A stretch of DNA of 64,000 nt. Origin: Muricea muricata. Taxonomy: Eukaryota > Cnidaria > Anthozoa > Malacalcyonacea > Plexauridae. This document shows positions 1-14,099 of the stretch, in pieces. Numbering within the stretch: position 1 is the stretch's first letter; every line of letters begins with the position of its first letter. The notes beneath the pieces are model-generated. The model saw only the letters and a program-made list of their open reading frames with translations. It ran no database searches and was not told where the DNA came from. The translations under genes were made by a program, and so were the position numbers. Location of the stretch: assembly GCA_963855995.1 (NCBI GenBank), contig OY979716.1, positions 123,442,237 through 123,506,236 on the forward strand. Reading direction: 5' to 3'.

Positions 1-811
1 TGTCCGCTTAGAGGAGTGTCCGCCTAAAAGGGGCCTCGCAGAATCACTACAGGGGGTAATTTTTCGTATGTTATTTATTTACCTATGTTAATAGTATATA
101 ATATATAAAAGTCTACCAAAATATGTACGTTCAGAAACTTTTGTAGTTAAAATCAGCGTTCAAAAAGCCTAGGAACGTTCGCGCTCGAGTCTTTCGCGAA
201 AGCTCATAATACAAAACAAAACATAACAAAGCGGCTAAGAATAATCATTTATAAAAGCCATATTTCACTTCAATCGTGAACGGCGAAACGTAGCGTATTC
301 GATATATGGAGTCCATATCATTAACTGCCCGAGTGTTCACGAAACAATGAAATACGCTACGTTTCGCAGCGATACGGTTAAAGTCAAAAACTAAAGCGTC
401 TATTACCAAGATTTATTTAAAGAAGGAGTCTATCAATGTTTGTTTTTGAGGCTATCGCAGACGATGGTCTCTCAAAATGTCGGTTACATTTAAAATAGCG
501 TTACACATTTCAAGGAGACGAATTTTCGTGTAAATGGTTAAAGGACAAACTAAAGAACGAACATTTTGATGTAAATATTAATTGTTGATTGATATAAAAC
601 ATTGCGCCATCTGTTGTCTGTCCGCTTAAAAGGGGTTGATTTGTTCATTGGGACCTCCAGTAAGGTGTCCGCTTCCGCTAAATAGGGGTGCCCGCCAAAT
701 GAAGGTTTCCTTACTAGTATTTAATTAAAGAAACGTTTGGGACCTGAATTTAGTGTCCACTTAAAAGGGGTGTCCGCTTAAAAGGGGTGTCCGCTATTAG
801 GGGTTCAACTG
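1..811. mobile_element. Right end of a non-autonomous DNA transposon (partial)
   Basis: The right boundary reads GGGGTTCAACTG followed by TA (812-813), resembling the CAGTTGAACCCC-type ends of TA-inserting pogo/Tc1-mariner-like elements. Just inside it are three tandem units containing GTGTCCGCT (about 753-800), and related units recur near 605-640, 665-700 and at the left window edge (1-40), all in the same orientation. No coding capacity is seen. The left end is not visible. The element abuts the 3' side of the minus-strand PLE fragment, so it probably truncated that copy. Superfamily assignment is by resemblance of the termini only. Confidence 0.45.
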
Positions 812-813
812 TA

Positions 814-1118
814 ATTAGTATTAATTAAAAAGCTTAGAGTTCATTGAGTCTGACTGAGTGTTCAAGGATGGCTTCAGTTCCCTAATGTAAAGTATCTCGT
901 ACAGAAGGCACTCGTACTTCCCTCGACACCTGCGTAGTATTGAAAAGCAGTTTCCAATCCGCGATGTGCTCTCTCCATGATGTTCACGCATATGAAGTCC
1001 CACCACTGACCCCTTGTGTTCATCAATGCGTTCATGTAGGTGTCGACATGTATAGCCAACATAATCTGCATCGCACAGATCACATTTAAATTTGTAAACA
1101 ACGCATTGATTATTTAAA
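814..1118 (-). pseudogene. Penelope-like element A, GIY-YIG endonuclease part (split copy)
   Basis: The minus strand encodes a GIY-YIG endonuclease domain of a Penelope-like retroelement. Visible motifs are VVYKFKCDLCDADYVGYT, then the RHLHERIDEH helix containing the conserved Arg. The same sequence occurs in element B at 7650-7930. The upstream part of this copy (linker ending KAPLVN) lies at 6550-6810, so the two halves were separated by the LINE now at about 1119-6549. The 3' end stops at the TA next to the transposon end at 811. The reading frame here is open to a natural-looking stop near the left end, but the element as a whole is broken and lacks its RT. Confidence 0.8.
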
Positions 1119-1340
1119 GCCAAAATTTGTAAACAACGCATTGATTATTTAAATTTTATTTATAGATTAAATAAAGCCTGATTAAATAAAGCCGCTGCCT
1201 GAAGTGGTGAGACGTGTGCTTTTGAGCTCCGCTTGTTGTTACTCTATTATTACAAAAGTTAAAGCAATATATATGAGAATATTTTAGTACTGATCTGGGG
1301 TTTTATTTGACCTGGAAACTACGATTTTGACTACAACAAT

Positions 1341-2448
1341 ATGACTACGCTAATGGAGAATATTAGTTTTGCTTGGACGAGTGATCTAGAACTACTAAAG
1401 CAGTTTGTTAATGAAATTCTTAATTACCTCGATAAAGAATGGTCGCAGCCGGGAAGCGACCGCAAGGTCTTTACCTATGGTGATTCGTCTATAACGTGGC
1501 GAAAGAATAAATGTCTGCTATCGTTTACGGGAGAAAGATCGGATGAAGTGAAGCAAGAGGTTTGTAAGCAAATTTGCGTGAATAGTTTAGCAAAAGCCAC
1601 ACAATCGGTGTTTGATCAATCAAATAAGTCGCCACAGGCTTGTACGGAAGCAATCGAGAGCTTAAAAGCTGATCAGAAATTGAATAATGGGGTCATTCAG
1701 TCGTTGGCAGAGTCTATCTCACGCATTTCGACGGTTGTATGCGAATTACAAACACGATTAGAAAACTCTGATTTTAATACGCCATATTTGAAGTCACAAA
1801 GCAAAGAAAGCGGAAATGCAAATCAAAGTAGTGAAGACAGCTGTATTGTTATGACGGAATTGTGTAAGTCCCCTGAGCATGACCCCAGGGCTTCAGAAAT
1901 AAAGGAAAATGAGTTAAACTCAAACAACTGTGGAGAAATTGAAAACAAATCAATCGCATCTGAAACTCATTTGAATAATCAATCTATGGAAATTATCAAT
2001 CAAAATCAAATTACATATGCCGAAGCAGTTGTCATCCCATTGTCAGTCGAAAAATAAGGAGATACAAGCAGAGACTAACCAAATTAAGGGCGCTGAATTA
2101 TCCAATAGTCTGTCTAGTGATGGCTTTATTGGGGTAGAACGAAAACGGAAAAGAAATAAAAGCTTCTTCCTCTCAGGAATAGATGAAAATGTAAAAGAAT
2201 GTCAGATTTATTTATACATGACAGAAAGAAATGTCGTTCCAATTAAAATTTCAATGTTTCAAAGTAAACGAAAAGGAACAGCTTCAGCAAAAATTCTTGT
2301 ACCCTCAAACTGTAGTTCACAAATTTTAAGCACACATTTTTGGCCCATATTTATACATTGTAAGTTATGGCAACGAAAGGAAATTCGGGACAGAACATGT
2401 AACGAACAAAAGTTTACCCAAAGTGGAACACACTCAACCTATGTATAA
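1341..2448 (+). pseudogene. LINE ORF1 protein, frameshifted
   Basis: This is the first ORF of the LINE and probably encoded an RNA-binding ORF1 protein. The reading frame opens with ATG at 1341 and runs 238 codons to 2057; the homologous sequence continues in another frame from about 2045 to 2448, so one frameshift lies near 2050. The N-terminal half is acidic and polar with a possible coiled coil (around IQSLAESISRISTVVCELQ). The C-terminal half contains DGFIGVERKRKRNK, then FFLSGIDENVKECQIYLYM and FWPIFIHCKLWQ, the pattern of the small RRM-like segment in cnidarian jockey-like ORF1 proteins. No CCHC knuckle is visible. Assignment rests on position and pattern. Confidence 0.6.
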
Positions 2449-2449
2449 T

Positions 2450-5113
2450 GGAAGTTCCAGTTCGAATTTCGTCGCAAAGGTCCAAAAGATGTCGGAATCT
2501 TCATCCATGTCATCGTAATCTTAAATATGTAAAAATTGTGGGCCGAGAACCTTCTAAACCACAGCAAATTCCACAATGCCTAGTACTAAATGCACGTTGT
2601 GAAACCAGATGCTTTTTCGGCTTTGTATGCAGGCATTAAAAGCAGCAATATTGACATTTGTTGTATATCTGAAACGTGGTTAAAGTACACCGTAAGTAAC
2701 TCTCAAGTATGTCCTTCTGGGTATTCTATTTTAAGAAAAGATCGAACTAATCGCCGTGGGGGTGGCGTGGCAATGGTATGCCGTAATGATTGGAAGATTG
2801 AACCATTACCTAATCTAATGAATAGTTTTGAGTGCTTATGGGCAAAAATTACGACTGAAAATTCAATTTTTTATGTTCCCACTATATACCATCCTCCTGA
2901 CCACACTTACAATCCTGATGACTTTGTTGAATTCCTCACCGACTTATGCGAACAGTTACTATCAACTTCACCTAATACCAAAATAATAATTGCAGGAGAT
3001 TTAAACAAATTGAATATTCGTACGCTATTAAATCATCTGTCCCTTTTTCAAATGGTTAAAACACCCACCAGGGGGGACAACATCTTACACGTTTTTATCA
3101 CAAATATTCCACATTTTTGGAAGAAGATAAAAGTTGCAAAAAGTTTGGTAAGATCAGATCAAAAAATGATTATAGGATATCCTCGAGAAACTGTAAAAGC
3201 GAAGAGAACGGATTTTCACTTTAGAGATGTAAGACAACACAGAAAACTAAATATGTGGAAAGAACTAAAAGACGTTGACTGGAATGAGCAATCCTTAGAT
3301 GAAATGGTTGAAAAATTTTATGCAACCATCTGGCCAAAATTTGAGAAAAGTTTCCCGATGATTAAAGTTCGCACGTCAACGAGAGATCCACCATTTATAT
3401 CTCCTTTGGTAAAACATTTGCTAAAGCAAAGGAAACGAGCAATTAAGGCTAGAGATAGTGAAGCTGATACTCGGATACAAACCCAAATCAATAAGCTTAT
3501 TCGAAGAAACCAACTTAAAGCCGTTCAGAATGAATATCGAAAATGCAAATCAGGAACAAAAGACTGGTGGTCTAACATAAATAAAATTACAGGAAGAAAT
3601 GACAACAAACTACCAGTTACATCTTTTATTGACCCTAATGAGATAAATGGTTTCTTTCACAACGTATGTACCGATCCATATTATACACCTCCAGAGTTTG
3701 AAAAAATTCCAGAAGGTACTAGAGTTCCTATGCTTACTGTAGAACTGGTTTCCAAGTTTCTCCAAAATCAAAAATGTACATCAGCAGGACCTGATGACTT
3801 ACCATATTGGTTCTGGAAAGAGTTTGGTCTTGAGCTAGCACCAACCATCACGAAAGTATTTAATTCCTCTTTGAGAAAAGGCAAGGTTCCTAAAGCTTGG
3901 AAAAGGGCTGATCTTATACCAGTCCCTAAGGAAGCTACTTTAGAAAATTGCAACCAGCTGAGACCTATTTCTCTGACTGATATAATCATGAGAATATTTG
4001 AGAAATGTATATATATAACTGAAATTGCTCACTCTATTAGAGATATCATTGATTCAGACCAATTCGCCTATAAAGAGTGTCATAATACTATAATGGCTTT
4101 GATTAAGTGTCAACACCTGTCATTGAAATGGTTGGAAAATGGAGCAAGATACGTGAGAGTTTTTTCATTCGACTTTAAGAAAGCATTTGACAGCGTCCCG
4201 CATGACATCCTATGTAATAAGCTGAAAAACCTCCCGATTAATCCATATATCATTAATTGGATTGTTAACTTCCTGGAATGTCGTCACCAGAGAGTAAAGG
4301 TTGACGGAATCAGAACAGAGTATGTGAGCATTAATAGAGGTGTTCCTCAGGGAACCGTGTTGGGACCACTCCTATTTTCAGTAATGATCAATGACATCAA
4401 AACAGTCAGTACTCAAAATGAACTGGTGAAATTTGCTGATGATTTGACATTAGAAGTTCCTGTTTATGAAGATGACGACACATCTATGACTGATGTTACT
4501 AATATTGGAGAATGGTCCGAAAGAAATAGAATGCAGCTTAATATGAAAAAAACATATGAAATGGTCATACGAAGTAAAATTTCAACACCCTTACCGGTTG
4601 CCATTCCAAATATTCATCGCAAAACGTGGTTGAAGATATTAGGAGTAACCCTAGAGAACGCACCTGATAAATGGGATTTACATTTTGATGAAATGATTAG
4701 TCGAGCTGCTGGAAGACTGTATATCACTACGAGTGTGCAAGTATTACGGTATGTCGATCAACCAGTTAAACCTTTTATTCAACAGTTTAATAATGCCATT
4801 ATTTATTTACGGAGTTGAGCTTTGGGGAGGTACTTATGACAAGTATACTAACCAAATTAATAAATTTATTAGCCGTGCTTATCGAAATGGTTATATAGCA
4901 GATAAGTTTACTTTCAGCGAAGTTATCTCAGATAGAGACAGGAAATTATGGAACAAAATTATAAATTATAAAGATAATGCATTACAAGAATTATTGCCGA
5001 ATAAGCTAAGTAGACCGCTAAGACAGAGGGGACATGAATTTGAGCTTCCATTAATAAGAACTGAACGTTATAAACGCTCTTTCATAAATAGATGTCTTTA
5101 TAAATTTGTATGA
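2450..5113 (+). pseudogene. LINE ORF2: endonuclease / reverse transcriptase, inactivated
   Basis: ORF2 would nick target DNA and prime reverse transcription. The APE-type endonuclease is recognisable by ISETWL, NRRGGGVAM and IIIAGDLN, but the usual SDH near its end reads SDQ, which removes a catalytic His. The reverse transcriptase shows FSFDFKKAFDSVPHDIL, RGVPQGTVLGPLLFS and the FADD catalytic box. The C-terminal region has KFISRAYRNGYI, RPLRQRGHEFE and FINRCLYKFV, common in coral copies annotated as 'mobile element jockey'. Frameshifts occur near 2605 and near 4790, so three pieces (about 2450-2639, 2590-4818, 4733-5113) must be read together. The long central frame (742 codons) suggests recent decay. 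Confidence 0.85.
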
Positions 5114-5268
5114 CATGTCTTGTAATATAGAGTTATTTGTATATTATCTTAGTTTCAGATTATTCAACACCATGTAAATAGCAGTAAATTTTAAATCTTA
5201 TATTGTATTATTTCTATAAACTCTGTAAACTCAAACGGGTGTTTTGAGTAACGCTTTCTAATAAAGAC

Positions 5269-6810
<1,542 letters not shown>

Positions 6811-8230
6811 GGGCGAAAACGTCAAAAACAACAAATACAGCCTTGCGCTGAAAAAGTCAGATCTTCGCGCCTTGTTGAACATAGCCGTGAAAAACCAATT
6901 GTTTCAACTAGACGGAAAACTATACGAGCAGGTCGACGGTGTGGCAATGGGATCACCGCTGGGGCCTTTAATGGCAAATACCTTCATGTGCTCTGTCGAG
7001 GAGAAGCTTGTCAGCAACATGGTCAGGCCATCTTTCTGCCATCGATTTGTTGACGACACGATAACATCCCAACGTAATTTGGCTACAGCTGAAGACTTTC
7101 TTGACATTCTAAACAACTGTCACGAGTCTTTAAATTTCACAATGGAATGCGAAGTTGATGAAAAGCTGCCCTTTCTTGATGTGGAAGCCATCAGAAACAA
7201 GGAATATCTTGAGACAAAGGTTCACGTGAAACCCACCGGCCTCCTTTTGCACTACCAGAGTCACGTGGATCGAAGATATAAACGTTCGCTTATAACCACC
7301 ATGTTAGACCGAGCATTCCGTTTGTCGTCATCATGGAAACATTTTGTCGAGGAATGTGATCGTTTGAAAACCGTTTTTGTCCATCTCCAATATCCCCTTA
7401 GCCTTGTCGATTCAATAATATCAAGGTTTGTCCAAAAGCAGTACGAGGAAGTGAAAGAATCAACCAATCAGCAAGAATGCGTGGTGAGTCTTATCTTGCC
7501 GTTTAAAGATAAAAAATCGGCCGATATTGTAGGAAGACAACTCACGGGCCTTGGATCGTTGATTGGGAAAGTTCTACGACCGGTATTTACAAGCAGAAAG
7601 ATTCGCGACGAAGTCAAAGTAAAGGAAGTGAAGGCGCCCCTTGTAAATAATCAATGCGTTGTTTACAAATTTAAATGTGATCTGTGCGATGCAGATTATG
7701 TTGGCTATACATGTCGACACCTACATAAACGCATTGATGAACACAAGGGGTCAGTGGTGGGACTTCATATGCGTGAACATCATGGAGAGAGCACATCGTG
7801 GATTTAAAACTGCTTTTCGGCAATACTACGCAGGTGTCGAGGGAAGTACGAGTGCCTTCTGTCCGAGATGCTTTACATTAGGGAACTGAAGCCATCCTTG
7901 AATACTCAGACAGACTCAATAAACTCTAAGCTTTTTAATTAATACTAATTAGTTAATTTTATGTTTGTGTGCGTATGCGTGTCGTTTTTGTCTTTTTTGT
8001 GTTGTTCTATACGTAAATAATTTAAATATTTTAGTACTTTTTGCCTAGCGTATTTGGTAATTTTTACATGCTTGCGCAATTTATTTGCTTACGAACACGC
8101 GGACCGTTAACTAAAAGTAAACGTAATACGAATAGTTCTCACTTGTAACTTGAAAATGATGCAAGAAGCATCGAAACGTCGTTGTAATAAAATAAAATTC
8201 ATATCGCTATCATTCTTGTCAAAATTATTT
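6811..8230 (+). pseudogene. Penelope-like element B: RT (5'-truncated) + GIY-YIG
   Basis: A Penelope-like retroelement lacking the start of its RT. The visible RT core has QVDGVAMGSPLGPLMAN followed by HRFVDDTI (catalytic DD) and LPFLDVEAI, all characteristic of PLE reverse transcriptases. The frame continues 334 codons through the linker ([19 protein letters not shown]) into the GIY-YIG domain (CDADYVGYTCRHLHKRIDEH) and is broken by a frameshift near 7805; the rest of the domain follows in another frame to about 7936. The 3' UTR contains a hammerhead-like hairpin at 8150-8185 followed by AATAAAATAAAA. The 5' end joins copy A head-to-head at about 6811. The element probably could not move alone. 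Confidence 0.85.
8150..8185 (+). ncRNA. Degenerate minimal hammerhead-like motif of PLE B
   Basis: In the PLE 3' region, CTTGAAAAT is followed by a perfect five-pair hairpin (GATGC, loop AAGAA, GCATC) and then GAAACGTCG. The layout (core box, stem II, GAAA box, AATAAA downstream) matches the minimalist hammerhead motifs reported in flanking repeats of Penelope-like elements. The first box reads UUGAAAA, not CUGANGA, so self-cleavage is doubtful. Confidence 0.4.
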
Positions 8231-8520
8231 TCACAAAACTTTAAGAATTATATCTATAATATTAAAAACATAGCTGAACTTTCATAAAGTTTTATGGTCG
8301 TTTCTAAGCTTTACAAGAATTTCTGTGTCAATTCTAAGAATGAAACATTAATGAGTGGGGTCGTCGAATTTTGGAATTCATGAAATAAAAACTTGTATAT
8401 CTATAGATATGGCTAGGAGTAACTACCATTTAATGTGAAGAGACATGCATTGACATTGACATGAATGAATCAAATGATTAGTGGCAATTGAAATACCAGG
8501 AAATACCGCGGAAAACGTAA

Positions 8521-8627
8521 TCTGAATATGAGTATTAATGCCCAGCAAGTAATTCTAAATGCATATTTATTAAATATGATATGTATGCACTTAGAATTAC
8601 TTGGTGGCATTAATATTCATATTCAGA
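8521..8627. repeat. Palindromic foldback element, about 107 bp
   Basis: Arms 8521-8565 and 8582-8627 are near-perfect reverse complements, starting TCTGAATATGAGTATTAATG and ending CATTAATATTCATATTCAGA, with a 16-bp A+T-rich loop. This is a MITE-like hairpin without coding capacity. No clear target duplication was identified. Confidence 0.75.
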
Positions 8628-8629
8628 AT

Positions 8630-11600
8630 CCAATGATTATATTAATCCGTATTCTATAGCGCCATTTTGCCACATTTTCCATTCGCTTTATTGTTAGAAC
8701 GGAGCGGGGACGATCCAGTGGCCTTTTTCTCTCACAGTAAAAACTGAGCGATTGACAGGTTTTAATTAGCGTGTTTTAAAGATGAACGTTTGGGTTTTTG
8801 AAACATATAAATCTCGTACCCAGAGCAATGCATATTCGCTGACTGGGATTGGCAATGGCCCTGTGGAAATAGCATTCTTTGTGTGCTGTGATTCGTTAAA
8901 CATTAATCAACAGTATTCATGCAGTATAGTAGAGTCACAAAGCAGATATATACAGAGTTTGTGTTGGCTGTTTACTCTACAATAAAGGAAAATAGTCTAA
9001 AGATGAGAATTTTCCTGTTACTTTAGGTACCCTGTAACGATGGATTAAGGATACAGAGATGCGCAGCTGGGGATGCTTCGCCTATGATTTTGCTGTTTCA
9101 TGGATTGCGTCATATCCACACGCATTTCTGGCAAGTACATTTGTTCGAATTGGAAAATGGTCTCTGCCGTTTTATAAACGACCAGGACTAAAAAAATAAT
9201 TTTATTTCTTGCTTGAAATACACAGGGCAACTTCGTTTTATATATTTTTGGAACCAAGGTAATCTAGCACAAAGTTTTCTTACAATCGCCGATTAGTTGA
9301 CATTTCCCAATCTAATTCCTTATAAAATCTCACATGTGTACTTTCCAGAAATCAGCGTGCGTATGACGTACCCAAGCCATTCACTAAGACAAGAATACCC
9401 CGAGTTGTACATCTATGTAGGTACATATGAACATCTTGAGCAATTAAGTCTGTGGGTATCACTGGTCCCAAAGCTTTCAAATAAATAATAAATTTACAAA
9501 ACATACATGCATTTAGCATCTTGCAGTCACTCTAGTTGCATATTAAGGCTTGTTAAGAAAGCAATATATCAGGAAATAAATCTAAACAAACAGAAAAATC
9601 TGACTTTTTGATGCATGCAAAGAGTGTTTTTACCAAGGAACTAAGTAAATGAAATTTTGACATGTAGTTATTCTACTATGTATGGAATTTGTACAAGCCC
9701 AAAAATGTAAAGATTAGTAAAGAACACTTTAATTTTATTTTAGTCCAATATGTTTCAAATAGCTTCACATAATGTTGTATCAGTGTTTTTCTACCAAAGT
9801 TCATTCACATTTTTGGAACATACCTTATACACCTGATTTATAATTTGCCTTAAAATAAGTTTCAAAATGCTGTACTGACTTGTCAATTATTTTTCATTAG
9901 AATCATATTGAATTGAAAATTACTTCCAAACATCAACTGAGTACCACAACCAATCTTTAGATACAACCTGCCGGCCGTGTTCTCCAGCAATCAAAGATAT
10001 AAAAGTTGAACTTAAATTTTATTTGATTTACCACTAATACCAATATTACATAAATCATTTGACATCAGATAATCTATATATTTAAACACTGATTATAACA
10101 ACTAGTACTACGCGAGTCGTTCTTCAGTACGGGCAAGCAATATGGCACGGAGCAAGGCAGACCTAAATTTAGCAAATTAACATATTATACCTATAAATAT
10201 TATACACATTAGACCTTCGCAAAATAGCCCTACACTGTAACAGCAAATAAAACATGCCGCTTCATTAGAATAAAATGAATAGTATACCTTCTTTAACACG
10301 TCCTGAAAATTTTAGCGGCATCCACCGTAAAATAACGACGATATACTCATTTAAAGTCATGAAATATAAGTTTCGCCACATTAGTTTCTGATGTTCTGGT
10401 TGCTTTCAACATGGCGGCCAAGACACCGGAAGTAAAGTGTGGTCTTTCGCCGGTCTTACCTAAATGTCGCTGAAAATCGTTCGAGTTACGACGGCTTACG
10501 ACTCCTGCATGTCTTACTATATATGAACAAATCGTTATATGTAACTAAATATCACAAATTCCAGTAGGCTCAATTAAACCACACCTTTCCCCGAAACAGT
10601 TTGTGAATTCAAGATAAAAACATTTAAACTCAAACGGCAAGCCTGGCGTATTCAACGTTTATAAAGCTTTAGCTATGCTTGTTACCAAATCGGCAATATG
10701 CACGTCCGTCTTTTACCAACCGGGCTTTAGAGCCTGCCCACAGCAACCGGAAACCAAAAATTCAGGGGTTCCGGTTTTCTATTTCCCAAGAGCCAATGCG
10801 CATCTCAACCAGCGAACTCTGGCTACGACATTGTTACTGTGCTAGAATTCCTGGCTAATTTGTGAAAAATGTGTCAAATTTGTTATGAAATAATGAATGA
10901 AATTTTAAATATAATATATCAGTATTTTCAGGTAATATAGAAATGTGTCTAAATTGATATATTGCTGGCTTTTCGAGCGCGTTTGCCGCTTATAATAATT
11001 TTTCTTCACATTTGTTTATAGTGGTTGGAGCAAGTTTTAGAAGAATTGCACAAGTGAGTATTAACGTATAAAAAGTTGTACATAGGCCTGAGTAAGTAGA
11101 AAATAAAATGTATTTCTGGCCTATAGCCCGACTCACTCACTTATTTTAAATATTCGTGTCTCTAGAAAGCTTTTTGAACAAGTGCCTTCCCTCCTGTCTA
11201 ACTTCAAACCCTTCTTTTCAGGCAGTCGTATCACATGCAACGGGTTCTACGTATGTACCGTACATAAGACTTTAAAAAATTCTACCCAATTCAAAACCAT
11301 GAAGAATATAGATGTACATAAAACTAGTACAAATGATTTCATTAAAATTAAACCGTACTACTGAACAGAACAAAAATAACTAAAAGTACAGTTGCATTTG
11401 CAAAATCCACGTGTTTTTTACTACTCTACTTTGAATATTACCACTTGAAAGTGTGATAAATTCACGGAAGAGAATTCAAGGACAGAAAATACGCGGCCAA
11501 ACTCATCATACACTATGTATACTGGACCAGTTGAAGATGTCTCGTTTGCCTTGCAGTATTAATCAGGTTAGATACATACTATGGATCAAATGTTGTGTGG

Positions 11601-11805
11601 TAGGTTTATTGCCCACCTTAGTTGTTTTCACATCTTTAACCATCAAATAAAAGGTTTTTAAGTATGTTTTAAATACAATATTTTTTAGTAAAAACCAGCA
11701 ATTAAATTGCATTTAAATATTAAGCTAGGATATATTAATGAAGGTTTAAGCATAACATACAGCGTGTTCATCAATCATAAATCAAAGCAAGAACTTATGC
11801 ATAAA
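8630..11805. other. Non-coding stretch, no gene supported
   Basis: Only short chance reading frames occur. A diverged inverted similarity links about 9085-9160 (minus) with 9325-9400 (plus), both holding a TGTACTT..CCAGAAAT..GCGTG..ATGACG pattern, which may be the arms of an old foldback element. At 10,408-10,437 CAACATGGCGGC and CACCGGAAGT resemble YY1 and ETS sites of metazoan promoters, but no downstream exon was found. Confidence 0.5.
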
Positions 11806-11807
11806 AA

Positions 11808-12605
11808 TGCCAGGAACTCAGCCTCGTCCCCAGGCGCTCTGATTGCTATTTCTTGCGCGAAATACTGTTGCGAGTACGACGCGCGATGTCGCGCGAGGCC
11901 TGAAGACCAACAGGAAGCGTGGAGTGCCTGGCAGAAAATGCAAAAAAAACATGGCGGACGTATATACGCTCTTTGCCGGTATGGAATAGTTACAGCCTTC
12001 TTGAAGGTATTAACGAGGATGAGCGTTTGTTACTTGCCAATATGCATGCGCCAATCCATATATATTTGCATGCATAGTAAATTCTATTTTCATTAGACAA
12101 TATCATAACTATATTAAGTGGAATTTCAAACATACGAAATAAATATAACTTTTTCAAACATTTTCGACCTTAACATACCTAATTTGCTTGACTGACTACA
12201 CTTTCTCTGTTGTTATTTAACCTGAAGTATGTGCGCTATGTGGGAAAGAGAAATAGCTTCAACATCCTTGCACGTATATGATCATGAATTATTGAATGTT
12301 GTGCTTACTTAAATAATCAAATTACCTGTCAGACTCGTTTTCCTGACACTTTCCGTTAATTCTTTCATATTTTAGCTGAATTCACCCCATCGAGAGAGAG
12401 AACAAACGAAGGAAAATGAGAATTAACGCGAATCTTCACTTTTTTCAATTTCTGCTGATGTTTTTTGCATTTTCGGCCAGGCGCTCCACGCTTCGTGTTG
12501 GTCTTCAGGCCTCGCGCGACATCCCGCGTCGTACACGCAACAGTATTTCGCGCAAGAAAAAGCTATCGGAGCGCCTGGGGACGAGGCTGCCTGGAACTTA
12601 TATAG
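11808..12605. mobile_element. Foldback element with about 150-bp inverted repeats
   Basis: Arm 11,808-11,955 (starting CCAGGAACTCAGCCTCGTCC) is repeated as reverse complement at about 12,456-12,601 (ending GGACGAGGCTGCCTGGAACT). Both arms contain the CGCGCGA-rich block and end inward near AAAATGCAAAAAA. About 500 bp of unrelated A+T-rich DNA lies between them. The arms stay open in translation but show no codon-like conservation. It is most likely a non-autonomous DNA transposon; no target duplication was recognised. Confidence 0.6.
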
Positions 12606-12892
12606 CGTCTGTTTGCAGAAACAAATAAGTAATATACCTTGATCCTGTTTTATACCATCCACTCTCATCTACTGACAAATTCCTTAAGGAGGAATTGATT
12701 GTGAGACAATCATCCTCTGTCCACATGAGCAGTTTTATATGAAATCCACATTTCCTTACTCGTGTCTCCTTTCACATAAAATATTTAACATCAAATATAC
12801 TTGAGGAATATAATAAACTATATGATAGTAATACGCAAGATGTCTGTGGCTTTTTGTCTGGGTGATGATAAGGAGGTGATTATCAGGATGAG
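12606..12892. other. Non-coding gap
   Basis: No reading frame, repeat or RNA signal that I can support was seen here. Confidence 0.5.
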
Positions 12893-13320
12893 CGTTAATT
12901 TAATTTAATTTAATCAATTTGTCACAATTAATATCTGTACAAACAATCATTACAATCACTAAAACATTACAAAGTCATGGAAATAACATATGACTGGAGA
13001 AAGGAACAGAACTTACGTCTCAATTGACACCTGACCCCTAAACTATAAAAAATAACCACATGCATAAATTAATTAACTTATAGTACACTAACAAATGTAT
13101 AAGGTCCCTAAACCAAGCCAGGTGGGCAGTATGGAGGTAATTATGCCTTATAATATCTTTGGAGACCATTCCTAAATATCGATATTGAGACATGAGATTT
13201 CAGTTCTATTGGGAGATTGTCCCATAGACTCGGCGACCTAACAAAAAACGAATTTTGCTTGTGCTTCAAGACATAATGGAAGTTGTGTACGTTATGCATA
13301 ATGATTAGACTAAAGATGAA
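12893..13320 (-). pseudogene. LINE 3'-end fragment (RT C-terminus)
   Basis: The minus strand carries the extreme C-terminus of a LINE reverse transcriptase protein (SFFVRSPSLWDNLPIEL, the usual 'R.P.LWN.LP..L' motif) followed by a 3' UTR and a pentanucleotide tail visible on the plus strand as TTAATTTAATTTAATTTAAT (12,897-12,916). It is a typical 5'-truncated insertion. No upstream RT core is present. Confidence 0.7.
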
Positions 13321-14098
13321 AAGGAGAAACAGAAGGAGGTTGAAAATATTCCTATCTTCATTTGTTCTACCTTACATTGACTGACTTTGAAATCGGTTGT
13401 TTTTATGTTTTGTTTTAGCGAATATTTGAATGCTACCACCCCTCACTTATGGATCTTCAGAGGCCCCTGGTTCTCATTCTATTCTCGTGCTTGTCTCTCA
13501 TTCCCAGTGGTTAGCACCTTGCACGGGACTAAGTGTTGCTGATGTGCACGTGTCGTCACTTTTAGCAACTTTTTATCTTATTGCACCGAGTGGGGCAAAA
13601 ATTTACGACTGTTTTAGTTGAATGGTTCGAGCTAAAGCTAAGAGAGCATGATAATAGACGAAAGTGTATTGATGTCCGGCGATGTGGGAACTTAAATTAT
13701 TATATTATAACATGCACATTTCCTGCCATATTGGCAATTATACACCCAGTATTTTGTATAATTCGTCTATTTAATATGAAAATATTGTACGCTGTCTTTA
13801 CGGGGATAAATAAAATAAAATTGAATATAAATAGCAGGATGTAAATTTAATATTTCTTTCTCACTCTTTCCAGCAGCAATTCGAGAATTCCTGAAATGTT
13901 GTAGATCGAGTTTTGATGACGTACATTGAGGTAATTCATCCATTGCAGAAAAACATTCATCATTTTTGCTAAAGAGATTTAAATAGCATAATTATTTATT
14001 GAAAATATTTTAGGAGTTTTGATTGGTTAAGAGCTAAAAGTGAAATCGTCATATCCGCTTGGTAGTTACCCAAATTAGGGGTTAAAAATAAACATACA
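13321..14098. other. Non-coding stretch
   Basis: Only short frames without recognisable domains occur. No repeat structure was recognised. Confidence 0.4.
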
Positions 14099-14099
14099 T

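Noticed and set aside
12416-12668. Overlapping frames on both strands at 12.4-12.7 kb and 11.7-12.1 kb
   Set aside because: They fall in the arms of the foldback element and mirror each other. No domain was seen.
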